Shown here: one piece after another, positions 21,565-33,265 of the stretch
How positions within the stretch are numbered: position 1 is the stretch's first letter
Layout of the letters: the number at the start of each line of letters is the position of its first letter
NCBI GenBank assembly: GCA_033439765.1
Contig: JAULSN010000003.1
Span: forward strand, 558,001 to 622,000
Reading direction: 5' to 3'
Origin: Lasiosphaeria ovina
Lineage: Eukaryota; Ascomycota; Sordariomycetes; Sordariales; Lasiosphaeriaceae
Length of the DNA stretch: 64,000 nt
Translations under genes and position numbers: made by a program
The notes under the pieces: generated by a model
The model's database searches: none
Told to the model about the DNA's origin: nothing
Seen by the model: the letters and a program-made list of their open reading frames with translations, nothing else

Positions 21565-22997
21565 TTAGGTCTGCTGTCTCTCAAATTCCTGAACCTGAGC
21601 CGCCAGGGCGGCCTTTTCCTCTGTCAGAACCTCGATCCGCTCGCGCGCCATGGCCAGCACTTTGGCCTTGTTGATGGTGCGGCGGCCGACCCTGACGTGG
21701 CCGTCCGGGCTTTCTCCACACGGGGCAGCAGTCTGTCCCGTCGCGTTAGCATGTCCACCGTCGCCCGGGAGTGTGGGCGGATCAGTCACCTGTTGCTGCT
21801 GAGACTTGGTGGTCGACGCGTTGATGCATAGGATGGCCTGCAGGCAGTCGAACTGCTCGTTCAGCTTGTTTCGGTACTTCTTGCCGATCTGGTTGTGCCA
21901 TTCGCGAACGCGATGCTCGTATTCTTCAAGCGTCTGGTAGACGTCCGGACTATGGGACGCCCTGTTGCTGTGGACGACGTCGACATCGTCGTGCATTGTG
22001 GTTGCCGGGCGGGCGGTGCTCATCGCCGCCCGAGGCTTGCCCGTGCTCGTTTTCTTCTTGTCGCTCTGGCCACGCTTGTTCACACCAGCACCTCTGGTGG
22101 CGCGTCTAGGTGGCTTCGCTTCAGAACCGGGCTTTCGGGACGACGGCTTGTCTCTCCCTTCGATGCCGCAGTACTGGGTAGTGACGACGGTGGTCTGGAT
22201 CTCGGAGGGCGACTGAGCAGCTGTCTTGATCTCGGGCATGGTATGCTCTGGTTCAGGCAGGATGTGCTCTGGCTCAGGCAGGGGGGGTGGGGAGGAATGA
22301 AAGACGGTGAAAGTTGGTGACAGGAGATGGACTTCGCTAAGCGGAGGAGACGCCAGCCAAGATGATTGGGTAGCAACATCACGTGGCGGAAGCTGTTGGC
22401 AAAGGCGGCTGTCGGTATTATCTGACCCTGAGGAGACGGAGCGGACTGGTCCCGCCCACGTGACAATGTGTGCGTCGTGTGCATCGTGTGCGTCCTGCAT
22501 GGATACATCCAGAGGGGCAAGGCCAGCCCCGCCGACGGTGTGGTACCCGAAGCTAGCTGGGCTCTCGACATACGACAAAGTCGCCGTGTCGAAAGTGTCG
22601 GATTCCATAGGCGACAAGGGACCAAAGGCCTCCTCAGCCGCAATGCCGCTGCAAAACAGAGGCAATGACGTAGCGATAAGGGGAGCGCCGTACACGTAGC
22701 GCCTTGTTTGGTCAAAGCCGCTGGCGTGGGCCGAGTTGGAGTCGGCTAGGATGGGGTAGTTCACGCTCGAGGTCCCGGTGCACATGCGCTGCAGCTGCTC
22801 CAAGTTTTCAGGCTGGGGACAAGTCAGTTAAGAAACAAATTAGCCACGGCCATTACAATTGATAGGGAAACGTGAGGTGGTGTGTTAAAGTGTAGGTTGA
22901 AAGTTCAGAGGCAGTTGGCACGAACCATAGTGACATGGTGACAGGCGCTACTCGCGCTGTCCCGCCGGGCCCCGTCGTGGTAGTGGTGTGCGTCCAT
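21565..22997 (-). CDS. bHLH transcription factor
   Basis: The main exon (22812-21565) ends with a basic helix-loop-helix. The basic part and helix 1 are EYEHRVREWHNQIGKKYRNK then LNEQFDCLQAIL. A long loop of about 45 residues rich in Gln, Thr and Gly follows, then helix 2 GRRTINKAKVLAMARERI and the leucine-zipper-like extension VLTEEKAALAAQVQEFE. The upstream part is low-complexity and Pro/Ser-rich with basic stretches (KPPRRATRGAGVNKRGQSDK) that could direct nuclear import. A short first exon (22997-22926, MDAHHYHDGARR...) is proposed from phase and the CCCCAG acceptor at 22813, but its GTTCGT donor is weak. The next internal ATG is at 22785. It probably binds E-box DNA as a dimer. Target genes are unknown. 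Confidence 0.78.
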
Positions 22998-24593
22998 TGC
23001 CGCGACCGGTACGGATCCGTAATACCAAACGTCCTGCCCAAGCCAGATACTCTGGTGCAAAGGCTGTCTAATAACAGCGCAGCACCATCCAAGTATCAAA
23101 GCTGAGCAAGAGTGGCAAGGCCCGACTACGAACGGAGGAGCAGTGATGGGTTGAGGTTGATGGGAGTGAGGTGGTTAGTTTTCTGTCTGTCTGTCCTGAC
23201 TTTCGAGAGACAGTCAAGTCGCTGGTGCTGCTTGCCAAGCCCTGGTGCTGTTGGCCTTGGGCGCCTGCTGGCCCTCGCTTTTCGGCACAATTCGCTCGAC
23301 ACTGTGTCCCAGGGAACAGGGCGCGGGCCGATCAGGTGCGGGAGAGTGAAACCTGCAGCAAGCTAGGCCCGAAAAGCCGTCATAAAAATGTTTGCTTCTT
23401 GCGACTCGTCCAAACACCCGAGAGGCTGCTTTGGCTCAGTGAGGAGACATGCGAATGGCGGTCGCGGGCAACGTGCAGCTGCCCCAGCCAATCACGTCAC
23501 AGCCAGGGCATGCAGTCCGCTGCGTGCAATCACGAAAAGATCGCCGCGCATCTTGGATCCCGCTACCAGCCAGAGAGCTTTCGTTTCCAGCGCTTTGCTA
23601 GGAAACCGACGTCCTCTGATAGGTGGAAGAGAGAGGGGTCTGGCTTGGCTGCTGTCGTCTGTGGTGAGCTGAAATATCCCGAGATGGCAGGCGATCGACC
23701 CCCGAAACCACCCGGATTTGCACGCTGACGCTGGGCCGCTTACTTTAGGGTTGCTTGGGTGCACCGCAGTTACTCCGTACTGCAATTTGGTTATTCGCCA
23801 AGGCTCAATTGCTGCACTTCGCTCCCTTTCCAGATAGCACTGCGTTGCCCGAGACTGTGGTCTGACAACTGAGCCGAGAGACAGCCGTGTCTTGGCACTG
23901 TTGAGGAGGTGGGAGAGAATCCGCATGTGGATGGGATCAACCTGGAGGACTGAGACGGGAAGACGAAAGGGAATAGGTTGGCGACATTTGATTCGGCCAC
24001 CCAAGATATTGTGGGTGGGCAGGCATCGAGCAAAGTGGAAGGCGCACTTCACGGCCAGAGCCAAGGCAGAGCCAGACCCACCTGCCTGCGGGCAGTTCAC
24101 AAAGAACGGGCTGGATCGTTCTTACATTGCCCGGCACCCACATGCAAAAATTTCACTGGCCGTCGCTGCTTGTGGCTTACGAGCTCTTCCTTGCTATCGA
24201 TTCCTTGCATCTGCCGCCTGGATCCTAAGTGGTCGCTGCGTTGCAACAAGACGCCCAACGGACCCCGTTTCGGTCAGGTACAGGTCGATTCGACCCGGCG
24301 GGATGGGCAGCTAGACCCTTTTCAGTTTCGATCGCGTATTCCGCCCCCTCTCGCTGACAGGAAAGGGAACAAAGCCCGATTCTCCAACGCTAACTTTTAG
24401 TGCTGCACTAGCCAGCTCTTGTCCAAACAGGGCCGCCTCTGCTAATGATGGTCAAGATGGCAGTTGATGTTGCGTTTGCGACCTCGAGATACTATCAAAT
24501 CCATTCCCATTCGGTCACCAACTTGCCGCCATCGGTGGACACAACTGTCCACAAGCGTCGACCCAGCCGCTCCCATCCTACCGCCATTGTTCC
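22998..24593. other. Intergenic
   Basis: About 1.6 kb upstream of the bHLH gene and downstream of the DUF7580 gene. Overlapping open frames on both strands lack motifs and consistent start sites. A long regulated promoter for the transcription factor is plausible but not shown. Confidence 0.5.
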
Positions 24594-26519
24594 TTACAGC
24601 CGCTGCACAATGTAGGCAGCGTGCACTGGAGCGACAACAGTGTCAAAGAATTGGCGTCGGAACTGGGCAAAGTCAAAGCTCTTCATCGAGTCGCGGCCCG
24701 GGAATTCGCACCGGAGGCACCGCTGGACAGCATAGCCGTAGGAGTGGCCGGCGTCAATGTATACCCGGTCTGTCTGGCGCTCGGCGAGCTCGTAAATGTC
24801 CGGTTCTGGTTGTACTGCAGGGCTGGTCACCGTGCATGGGTTAGACCTCCTGCCGGCTACACTGCCGGCACGGCTTTCCTGCTGGATGCTGTCAATTGTC
24901 TTGTTCAAGCTCAGCTCCATCAGCAACACGCCGAGCGCAAAGAGAAATTTGTTCCGGATCTTGGAGGGCCTATCAGCGTCGGTCCAACTACTCGTGTCAG
25001 GCTGCTTCCCACGGGCCTTCCCCGCTTTGAGGTCGCACGAGACTGCAGGACGTATCGAATATGGGTCGTCGACGCCGAGTTGAATGGCGCCTGCTCCCGA
25101 CCTCGACCACTCCTCTTCCCGAAGCCAGGGTGTACCGCACAAGTAGAGCACGGCCCAGCTGGCGGCAGCTGCAATTGCAAACCGCTCCTTTCTTGACAGA
25201 CCTAGGGTCAGGTTCGCCGGAGCCTGGTTGGCAAACTGTGACTGGTGAACAGGCATTTGACGGGTCGACGACAACATGTCATTCAGGGCGAGAAATGTCT
25301 GCTGCTGTTCAGCTTGCGCGTGACGCAATATCAAGCGCCTTATCGACTGCGGGTCATCTTGGTCGGCACACAAAACGAAACCCGGTTTGGCGTGGCCTTG
25401 TGTGCTTATGAACTCGCAGAGGCATTGAACTTCATCTGTTGTTGCAATGACCACAGCTGGACTAGGTGCCAGTGGGAGCAGTTCAGTCTGGGCTGGAACT
25501 AATTCCTCGCAGTCAGCCTCATTGTCCCCGATTGTGCCAAGACCGACATACCATTGTTGACTACTTACTGGCTTGAGGGCGTTTCGAAATGCCCGAAAGG
25601 AAACCTTCTTGGGGGGAGGCGTCCCAGACGCATCCGATGGGACGGAAGACGTCAGAGTCGCAGTCTGCGTCGTATTTGGTACACCCAGATCCTCCTCAGT
25701 GGCTTCAAAATCTACCGTCAGAGATAGCCAGGTGCCGTGGCGCGTCTGGATGCTGAGAGCCAGCGGACTAGGTGCGTTTTCGACATCCAGGTGCCACGAT
25801 GCCGCGAGATTTGCACGATGTTCGGGGCACTCGCACTGCCAGGTTTTGGCGAATGCATTGTGGATGCACCGTGCCTTGCTCCTGATGGCATCACAAGCGG
25901 TGGTATCGAAGCGAGCCTGGAGTCTCTGTACAAGAGGCCCATCCTCGTCCTGGAGAATTTCGACCTTCTCGAAAACCTTGCTGAGGGCCGTGTTCAAGTA
26001 CTGCAAATGCTGTACCAGCTCGTCCCGGTCTGACCCGCCGAGGCCCCTTTTGACGCGTCGCCAGTTCCAGGCTGCTCTTTCGGGAGGGTCCGTTGTCCAT
26101 TTTGGCTATGCGTCGTTTAGTACTGACCAGGCTGGTACTGAGCGTAAAGACAGACTCAGGATCAGGGGTTGGCTCACCTTTCCCTGCGAGTCAACGTCCA
26201 GCTTGTCCAGTAATTTCGCCATTATGCCTTCCATTTGCGATAGAATGCTCAGGAACTCGGCGTGGCCACTGGGATAGAGACGCGCGAGGTGAGTGTCCAG
26301 TTCCCGACGGGTAGGCAGCTGGCCCTCCTCAAAGCGAAGACCGACATTCCGGAGTGTCAGCTCTAGTTGCTTCCTTTGGATGAAGATGTGAAGGCGGAAT
26401 GTCTCAAGTGTGGCTCCGTATTTGACCACATCCTTGGTCATTCTCAGGCACCGCTTGTAACTGTCGAGAGCGTACAGTGCTAGCGGTATTCCGCCGAGGA
26501 CGACACCGACAATCTCCAT
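24594..26519 (-). CDS. DUF7580-domain protein (no protease domain)
   Basis: Exon 1 (26519-26178) encodes MEIVGVVLGGIPLALYALDS followed by a helical region. It is joined in phase over a 72-bp intron (GTGAGC donor, CATAG acceptor) to the exon starting at 26105. A further 63-bp intron at 25568-25506 (strong GTAAGT donor, CTGACTGCGAG end) is likely; because it keeps the frame it would otherwise encode 21 extra residues. The product is about 598-619 residues. The C-terminal half matches the DUF7580 pattern (LGLSRKERFAIAAAASWAVL, GTPWLREEEW, KIRNKFLFALGVLLMELSLN). The N-terminal hydrophobic helix plus bundle resembles fungal HeLo/prion-inhibition-type N-termini and might act at membranes. It is head-to-head with the C2H2/Clr5 gene, 320 bp away. 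Function is unknown. Confidence 0.78.
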
Positions 26520-26839
26520 CTCGCCCCTGTGCAGCGTTGTTGTTTCTGACTTTGGTATCTCACCCACCTGGAAGCAGGGAGTCGGGAGTTGCTTGAGCCG
26601 AAAACTGGCATCCTCGCCGATTATCCCCTCATTTCCTGCACTGCGTACAACGACCAATCATGGCCCGGCCTCTTTGCCCGACCGCCTTCCGCTGCGGGGT
26701 TTTATTCTTGTGCCTACGGTCGTCAGCCACGGTCGGGAGACAGACTGTTTCCCTCTTCACCGCCAGGCTATTCTATCGGTGTATTTGTCACTATTCACAA
26801 GCTCGGTTGACTGTTTCGAGCGATCTGAATATCGATTTG
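26520..26839. promoter_or_regulatory. Shared divergent promoter, pair B
   Basis: This 320-bp gap separates the start codons of the DUF7580 gene (minus) and the C2H2/Clr5 gene (plus). It is nearly the same length as the 311-bp gap in pair A. An alternative upstream ATG for the plus-strand gene exists at 26660 in the same frame. No operator is recognised. Confidence 0.5.
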
Positions 26840-29002
26840 ATGGATCTGGACACCAATTCGATGGATCTGGACGAGGTCTCTGGGGATAACTTGAGCCACC
26901 CTACGCATAACGACACACCGGATTTGCATCTTCTGTTTACCAAATGCATGAACGATTTCAATAATCTCCTTATTCTGCTCGAGAGACACCGAAGCGATAA
27001 CAAGCAAGGCCCGCAGACTCCCTATAACCCGGTAGATACAAACATCATTAAAAGGGCCTTTGATGAAGCCGGACGGCTCAGACTCTGGGCCCACGACTTC
27101 CGAGCAGAAATACCTGATAGGTCGCGGTCGTCTCTCGGTGACAGACTTCGCCTCAATCCCGAGCTGAGAGACCAAGTTGCGCATGTGTTTCAGTTCATTA
27201 ACCAGCTGATTTCCCGCGGTATGTGTTCGAAGCTACAAGAAATGTGTTTGCCTCTGACTTTACCAGCCTGTGACAGCATCTGAGGAGTTGATGACAACAT
27301 TCTCGGCGTTGAAGTCAGCGACGATGACAGTGACTGCAGTATGGGGAGCAATGGATCGAGCACTAGCAGCTCTAACGCTAGCCGTAACGAAACCTCAAGG
27401 GCTCTTGTCGATATCTTTGGACAGATACAAGCGCTTTACTACCTAGGAATCCTTCTTCGCCGTCCAGGGGTGAGCCGAAGATACCTCAAATCGGGAATAC
27501 AGGCATTTCAAGATGCCCCACCACCCGCCTTGCCGGAGGACCTATCGCACGTCAGGGAATGCATCCGGCGCTGGCGTAGCGATCAGTCTGAGATTGGGAT
27601 TCCTCCAGAAGAAGAGAGAGTAACCTCTTGGGAGGAAATCATTCGCAGAAATGAGCGAGCAGCTGACCTGGATTCCGAAGAGCCGGATGCCCGCCTCATG
27701 CAAAGGCTTTCTCTAGCAAACGCGCTACGACGAGAGCAACTGATATACTGGCGAGACCATCCTGATCAGGAAGGCCTTACAGGACCGGCAGTTATGGATA
27801 GTAGATCCGTCAAGTCCGGCACGGCTTCTCTCTTCTCCAAGAACACCGTGGCGAAATCTGACATTCTGGGGGTGGCATCTTCATTACAAGGCCCCCAGGT
27901 CGCAGTTGCGAACCAGCCTCATACTATTTACGCAGATACGGTTATCGGCGGATCACATTCGTCTAGGGTCCCCGACGTGCCTGGAGCATCGCTGCAATCT
28001 GAAACATTCGAGTGTCCCTATTGTCGTCTGAACCTGAACTCTGCGGTCATGCAAGACAGGATGGCATGGAAGTAAGGGAGATCCAAATCTTTGAAGTTCC
28101 CAGCGCTGTTTTCCCACTTGACAAAGACGAGAGCGCTATTCTCTTTGAATCCCAACCTCAGCTGACAAGCCTAGACGACACGTCTTCAGGGATCTTCGAC
28201 CATACACTTGCTCCTATCCCTCCTGCCCGAGCTCGGACAAACTATATCCCACAAAACACGACTGGATTTACCACGAAGCTCAGTTGCACCGCCGCAAGTG
28301 GGTATGCCGAGACTGTCATTTGGACTTCCCATCTCCAGGCGAAATGTCTGCCCACCTCGAACTCGGTCACCCGGGCCGAACATCATCTTCCAGCCATCTT
28401 GAGATATATGAAATGGCAGTAGATGACGCGGATCCTGCAGAATGCCCTCTGTGCCCCATGAAGTCAAACTTGAAGGCCATTTTTAAACATCTAGCACGAC
28501 ACATGGAGGAACTCTCACTCTTTGCACTACCAAGACTCATTGAGGACGAAGATAACGAAGAGCAAGCTAATGAAAATGACGGTGAAGCAAGATCGCATTT
28601 GTCTTTTGCTGATGTTGACCTCCAATCCCACTTTGAGTTCGCGGTTGATATTGGCCCCGGAAATGGCGAACAATCTGCCCTGGTGCCTAACTTGCAAAAG
28701 AACGCTGCCAGAATAAATGAGGGGGTCTGGGAATCCTACAAGGATATAATCATTGGCAAGTACACGAACGGCATGAGTCTTGCAGATGTCGCGATATACA
28801 TGGAGGAAGAACATGGTTTTGTGGCAACGTAAGTAGTATTGCACCCACCAATATCGCGGCAGCTAATAACGTTCTTATTTCTTTCAGAAAGCGACAGTAC
28901 GTACGCCGAATTGGGACGGTATGGGGAGTAAGGAAGTACAGAGCGAGAATGGAGAATAACCTCGGACCGAAGAAAGAAAGGAGAGATAAGTCGCCGTGTT
29001 GA
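26840..29002 (+). CDS. C2H2-type zinc-finger protein with Clr5-like C-terminal domain
   Basis: Four exons are inferred: 26840-27218, about 27285-28071, 28190-28828 and 28888-29002, about 639 residues. The first acceptor (CTGAG) is uncertain. The N-terminal domain (SSLGDRLRLNPELRDQVAHV, RLSLANALRREQLIYWRD) is homologous to that of the C2H2/NACHT gene. A CPYC site precedes an intron inserted after an AWK codon, the same position as in that gene. Exon 3 holds RPYTCSYPSCPSSDKLYP, WVCRDCHLDFPSPGEMSAHL and ECPLCPMKSNLKAIFKHLARHM, which are C2H2-like clusters. The last exons encode WESYKDIIIGKYTNGMSLAD then TKRQYVRRIGTVWGVRKY, a Clr5 domain, and a basic tail. It is probably a nuclear or nucleic-acid-binding protein. 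The gene is intact here. Confidence 0.78.
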
Positions 29003-29644
29003 TGCATCGGAACTGGGAAGAGACATTGTTGCCAGCCAACTGTTCCCGGACTACACTGATCCTATTATGTATGTGGCGACATTCCCGAGTTTTTTTCTTC
29101 AGAAGGACGACTTGCACAACTGGCTTGAGCTTCGCTTTCCTCGGTACTATTTCGACGAACAACTCCTTTCAACTGAAATGGGCTCCGAGTTCAAATTTTA
29201 CACGCCCGAGCCACTTACAATTGTATGGACCCAGTTTCTCGTGTACCAAAATAGCGGTTACTAATATGTGAGCAGGAAGATATGCTCGAGATAAAAACAC
29301 TCAGAAAGGACTATGTCGCAGAAACGGGAGAGTTTTCTATGGATGGGGAGTCTTTCTAGTCCTTCATTATCCAGGTGGATGAGTGGTGGGATGAGTTGGC
29401 TCGCACTTCAGGGAGGTGTTATTCGTCGATGATTATTGAACGAGTCCTTCATTCACCGTGTTTTAATTATGGGTTAGTTGAAGACGTAGTGTTCCCGCAC
29501 TGCTCAGCCCTGATATTAATTGGAATTCATTGCACGGCAGCCGAGATAATAAATACTTTGACGTGTAGTGATAAACACGCCTAACCTACTACGCTGCCTC
29601 GTCTTACAGCTCGTTTTCTCAGGCCTTACCCACAAGCATTGTGC
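29003..29644. other. Intergenic with a possible gene fragment
   Basis: A short open stretch at 29067-29264 (plus; FPSFFLQKDDLHNWLELRFP and following) reads like real protein. It has no start context or continuation and may be the remains of a gene. Nothing else is supported. Confidence 0.35.
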
Positions 29645-30589
29645 TCATTCAACCAGCACTACTGCCCCGAGAAGCACCGCGGCAAACAAGAAAAGGCTGT
29701 GGATATCCCACCCTCCTCCAAACGATGGCTGCCCTATCTTGGCCGCCCCAGCCGTTACCACCGAAGTTGGCACACTGGTAGGCACACTCGCCGGCACACT
29801 CGTAGCCGTCAGAGTACTGTTCAGCGGCTGCTCAATCGTACTCGCCGCCGTCGACACCGCCAAAGTCGACAGCGGGGGGCTGCTTCCCCCCTCCGTATCC
29901 ACGGAACAGGGACTGATGACTATGGTGCTATCACTAACCGCGCCCGCCGGCGTCGCCACGAGTGACCCCGAAACAGACGTGACCGCCTGCGTCGGCGTCG
30001 GGAACGCCGCGGTCACGGTATAGGCGGCGACGGACGCGTTGGCGGCGGCCGAGTCGCTCGCCGTGACCGACACGGCGGTAACGGACGTGATCTGCGTCGA
30101 CGCCAGCACCGTGGTCGCAGCCGCGTCGATGACCGTGTACGTGTAGTAGTAGTACCAGTAGTACCACGTGATCGTGAACGTGTACCACGTGTAGTCGACG
30201 ACGGTTGCGGTGGTTGCGGGCAGGGTAGGCGCTGGGGTGGTGACAACGGAGCCCCCCGGCGCGGTCGTGTAGGGGTGTGTGCCGGACGGGCAGGACCTGG
30301 GCGGCACGGCAAAAGATTCTCCGGGCGAGCAGCATATTGCCCCCGGTGGGATGCAGGGTAATGCGCCTGTGTTGCGGAAAGGGGGTTAGCGGAGGGATGG
30401 CAGAGGTGAGAGGTGGAGGGGGAGGTTAGGAGACATACCACCGCAGACAGGGATCCAGCCTGGAGTTATGCATCGCTGGCGCGACTGAAGGAGGGAACGT
30501 TTTCCGATGTTAGAATTGATGCCGTCGGCCGAGACAAGAGCGTACATGGCGCTGACTGTGAAGATAAAGAGAGTCCGGAAGTTGGCCAT
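29645..30589 (-). CDS. Secreted, probably GPI-anchored, Thr/Ser-rich wall protein
   Basis: Exon 1 (30589-30439) starts with a signal peptide (MANFRTLFIFTVSAMYALVS, then ADG) and continues RCITPGWIPVCGG. It joins in phase over a 72-bp intron (GTATGT donor, ACACAG acceptor) to exon 2 (30366-29645), giving 290 residues. The Cys-rich head (LPCIPPGAICCSPGESF, RSCPSGTHPYT) is followed by an aromatic stretch (TFTITWYYWYYYYTY), a Ser/Thr/Ala/Val-rich stalk and a hydrophobic C-terminus (IHSLFLFAAVLLGAVVLVE) preceded by Gly residues. This is the layout of fungal GPI-anchored surface proteins. The stalk is likely O-glycosylated. The precise role is unknown. Confidence 0.77.
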
Positions 30590-31773
30590 TGTGATCTTGA
30601 TACAAGAGTTGTCAAAGAGAGACGACACAACGGGTTTTTGGCCGTGTTAACGAAACGAGAGTCTTGTAGCGAATGGATTGAAGAAAAGCTAACGAAGGGG
30701 AGATTGATGTCTCGAACTGAAGAACTAGAAAACTGGGGGAGGAGAGAACAAACGGCGACAGGAGCGGCCATGTTCAAATAGATCGCGCACTCAAAGCCAG
30801 CTTGCCATCGGCCCTGAATGTCAAAAGTCGGCCAGGATGCTACGCGCCACATCGTTACCGACGCGAAATAAGTAGCAGTTTTGGCCGAGCAAATCGGGGT
30901 TCTGTGTTGCTGTGCCACGCCACGCACAGCCTCAGCGCTGTCGCGTTTCATCGCAGCCCTGCGGCGAATGAGGGCCAAGACCCGGGACAAGAGTCTGCCC
31001 GCTTACGCAACTGCGATGCTATTTCCAACAGGCTTGGCCCAGAGCCTCGCCGGCTTTTACCGTGTGTGCACCCACACCAGGTGCGAACAGATGTCAGCTT
31101 GGCGCATCTGTTCGCTGGTGTCTCGTTTCCACACCGAGCGGGTGGCTGCCCTCTCAGCTTCGGAGGCTTTGGTCTGCACTCCGTAGGAATTGTCTTAATA
31201 AGAGCCTTAGCTCTGCAGGGGTTGAAGTGCCAGCTTATTGTAATTATATTACAACATGACATAAACCATTGAACTTCGGCTGCGACGGTGAAACATCCTC
31301 GTTGGCGGAGAGATAACCAACGAGTTGTGCAAGAGACAGAAAACCTGCTCGGCTGGACTGTCCTTCATTCTAGTTCAATGCTCAGAGCCTCGCTACATGG
31401 GCGAGAACCCAGCTAGCAGTAACAGCTCCAGGGTGTCTCTGGTATACCAAAGGCTTTGCCTCGGTACTGATTTTAGCTACTAACTCAAAATATTCCATTC
31501 ATCTAATTACGCCCCTTGCGAGCAGCTAAATAATTGACTTGTCAAAACAGGCTGTGCGAGTTGGAACATTTGAGAACACGAAATTAACACCTGATTGGGT
31601 TGAGTAAGTCGTTGGTGGCCTGGAGTCAGTCAATGCAGAAATACGTCACCTTGGAAGCAACCAAGGAAGGACAAGGGAGCCCGGGGCACTGATTGGCAGC
31701 AAAAGGCTACAACAGCAGACCACCGTCCATCTCTGGTCATGCCTGCTCTTAATGCCAGATGGCTCCCAAAGCT
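30590..31773. other. Intergenic
   Basis: Upstream region of the wall-protein gene and 3' flank of the nitrilase gene. Open frames here lack recognisable motifs. Confidence 0.55.
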
Positions 31774-32911
31774 TCACACCTCCGGATAGACGTCTCTGCT
31801 CAACCCGTTATCAGCAGCGGACACATCAAACAACCTTGACAGCCACCAACAACTTGCACAATAGAGATAACTCACGTCCGTCTGTTCAGCGGCATCTCAG
31901 TCCGCACCTTCCGCAACATATCGTGATCGATCTCGGCCGTGGCGATCTCGGGCTCGGCGGCTCCGCTGTCGCCGAGGTCGGCCAGCACGACGCCCCACGG
32001 GTCGACAATCATGCTGTGGCCGTAGCTGACGCGCTTCTCGTTGTGGCGCCCGACCTGCGCCGCGGCGATCACGTACGACTGCGTCTCGATGGCCCGCGCC
32101 CGCAGCAGGATCTCCCAGTGCGCCTTGCCGGTCGGCACGGTGAACGCCGACGGGTACGTGATGATGTCGGCGCCCTGTCGGCGGAGGGAGATGGCTATCT
32201 CGGGGAAGCGCAGCTGCGTGTATGGCTTGTTAAGACTGCAACTAGTATAGTAGACCTAAACCAGGCTGGTTTGAGATGGCTGATAAACTGACATCGAAGC
32301 AGATGGTCGACGCCACCTTGCCGAGCGGCGTGTCGAACGGCGGCAGGATCTCCGAGCCCGGCTCTACCGAGCTGCGGCAGTCAACGGCCCGTTCCCAGCA
32401 TTCATATTTGGGTCCTACACGTACTTGCTCTCCTTAAGAACAGGCCCGTCCTTGATATCAACATCGAAGAGATGGATCTTCTGATATCGGTGGGCAACAT
32501 CACCACGATCATCAATCCACAGGACCGTGTTCCTGACTCGGCGGAGCCCGTCGTCGCGGCACCCAGGCTCGTGGACGCCGACGTGGATGGGCAGACGCGC
32601 GCGGCGGGCCTCGTCGCGCAGGCCCAGCACGAACTCGCTGTCGTGCACGGCGCGCACCAGGCGCACCGTCTCGTCGGCCGACGCGGCAATGTAGTCGCTG
32701 GCCTCGGGCAGGAACAGGGCCTTGGCGCCGGCGCGCACGGCCTTCTGCACGAGCACGCGGCACTGCGCCAGGTTGTGCGCCATGCTCGCCGTCGACGTCA
32801 GCTGTCCCACGGCCTATTCATAGTCTCAGCGTCAGCATCCCGGCCAGTGGCAGTGGCACAGTCAGGTCATGGTGGCAGGTGATGAGGTGCATTCCGTACG
32901 ACAAGAGCCAT
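31774..32911 (-). CDS. Nit-type carbon-nitrogen hydrolase (nitrilase superfamily)
   Basis: Five exons are inferred in perfect phase: 32911-32900, 32813-32425, 32371-32293, 32213-31876 and 31795-31774, giving 279 residues. The first exon is only 12 bp (MALV) and the last 22 bp; splicing gives the ending NRRTDVYPEV. The catalytic Glu is in LFLPEASDYI, the Lys in HRYQKIHLFDVDI, and the Cys in ASTICFD followed directly by LRFPEIA across an intron. It resembles eukaryotic Nit1/yeast Nit2 proteins, which hydrolyse deaminated glutathione as metabolite repair, in the cytosol or mitochondria. That specific reaction is inferred from family resemblance. It is divergent from RFT1, 354 bp away. Confidence 0.87.
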
Positions 32912-33265
32912 GTTAGCGGCTGGGCTGAGGCACTTTGGATCTGGAGCTGCCGAGACAATATCCGTGCGCTTTCTCGGGCGACGGGGGTGCGTGTTATTAT
33001 TGAGTTGAGGTTGAATTAGAGCTGCACCTGTGCCCCCTCAACGTTCAGAGGGAAGAAAGAGCGCTGATTACGGATTAGCGACCAGACCGCTGAAACCAGT
33101 TCGTTCCCCGCTGACGGGACAGGGGTTGCCACGTGGCTTTTGGCCCTGAACCTGGCACAGGCTACAGCAAGCAGCGAGAGCTTAACCCAACAGCACCTCC
33201 CAAGTCCAACCTCCAACTTCCATTCATCCAATCCCGCCCGCCCATCCATCCAGCCATCCATCACC
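32912..33265. promoter_or_regulatory. Divergent promoter, nitrilase/RFT1
   Basis: A 354-bp gap between two start codons on opposite strands. A CA-rich leader with repeated CCATCCATC precedes the RFT1 ATG. No specific site is recognised. Confidence 0.5.
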
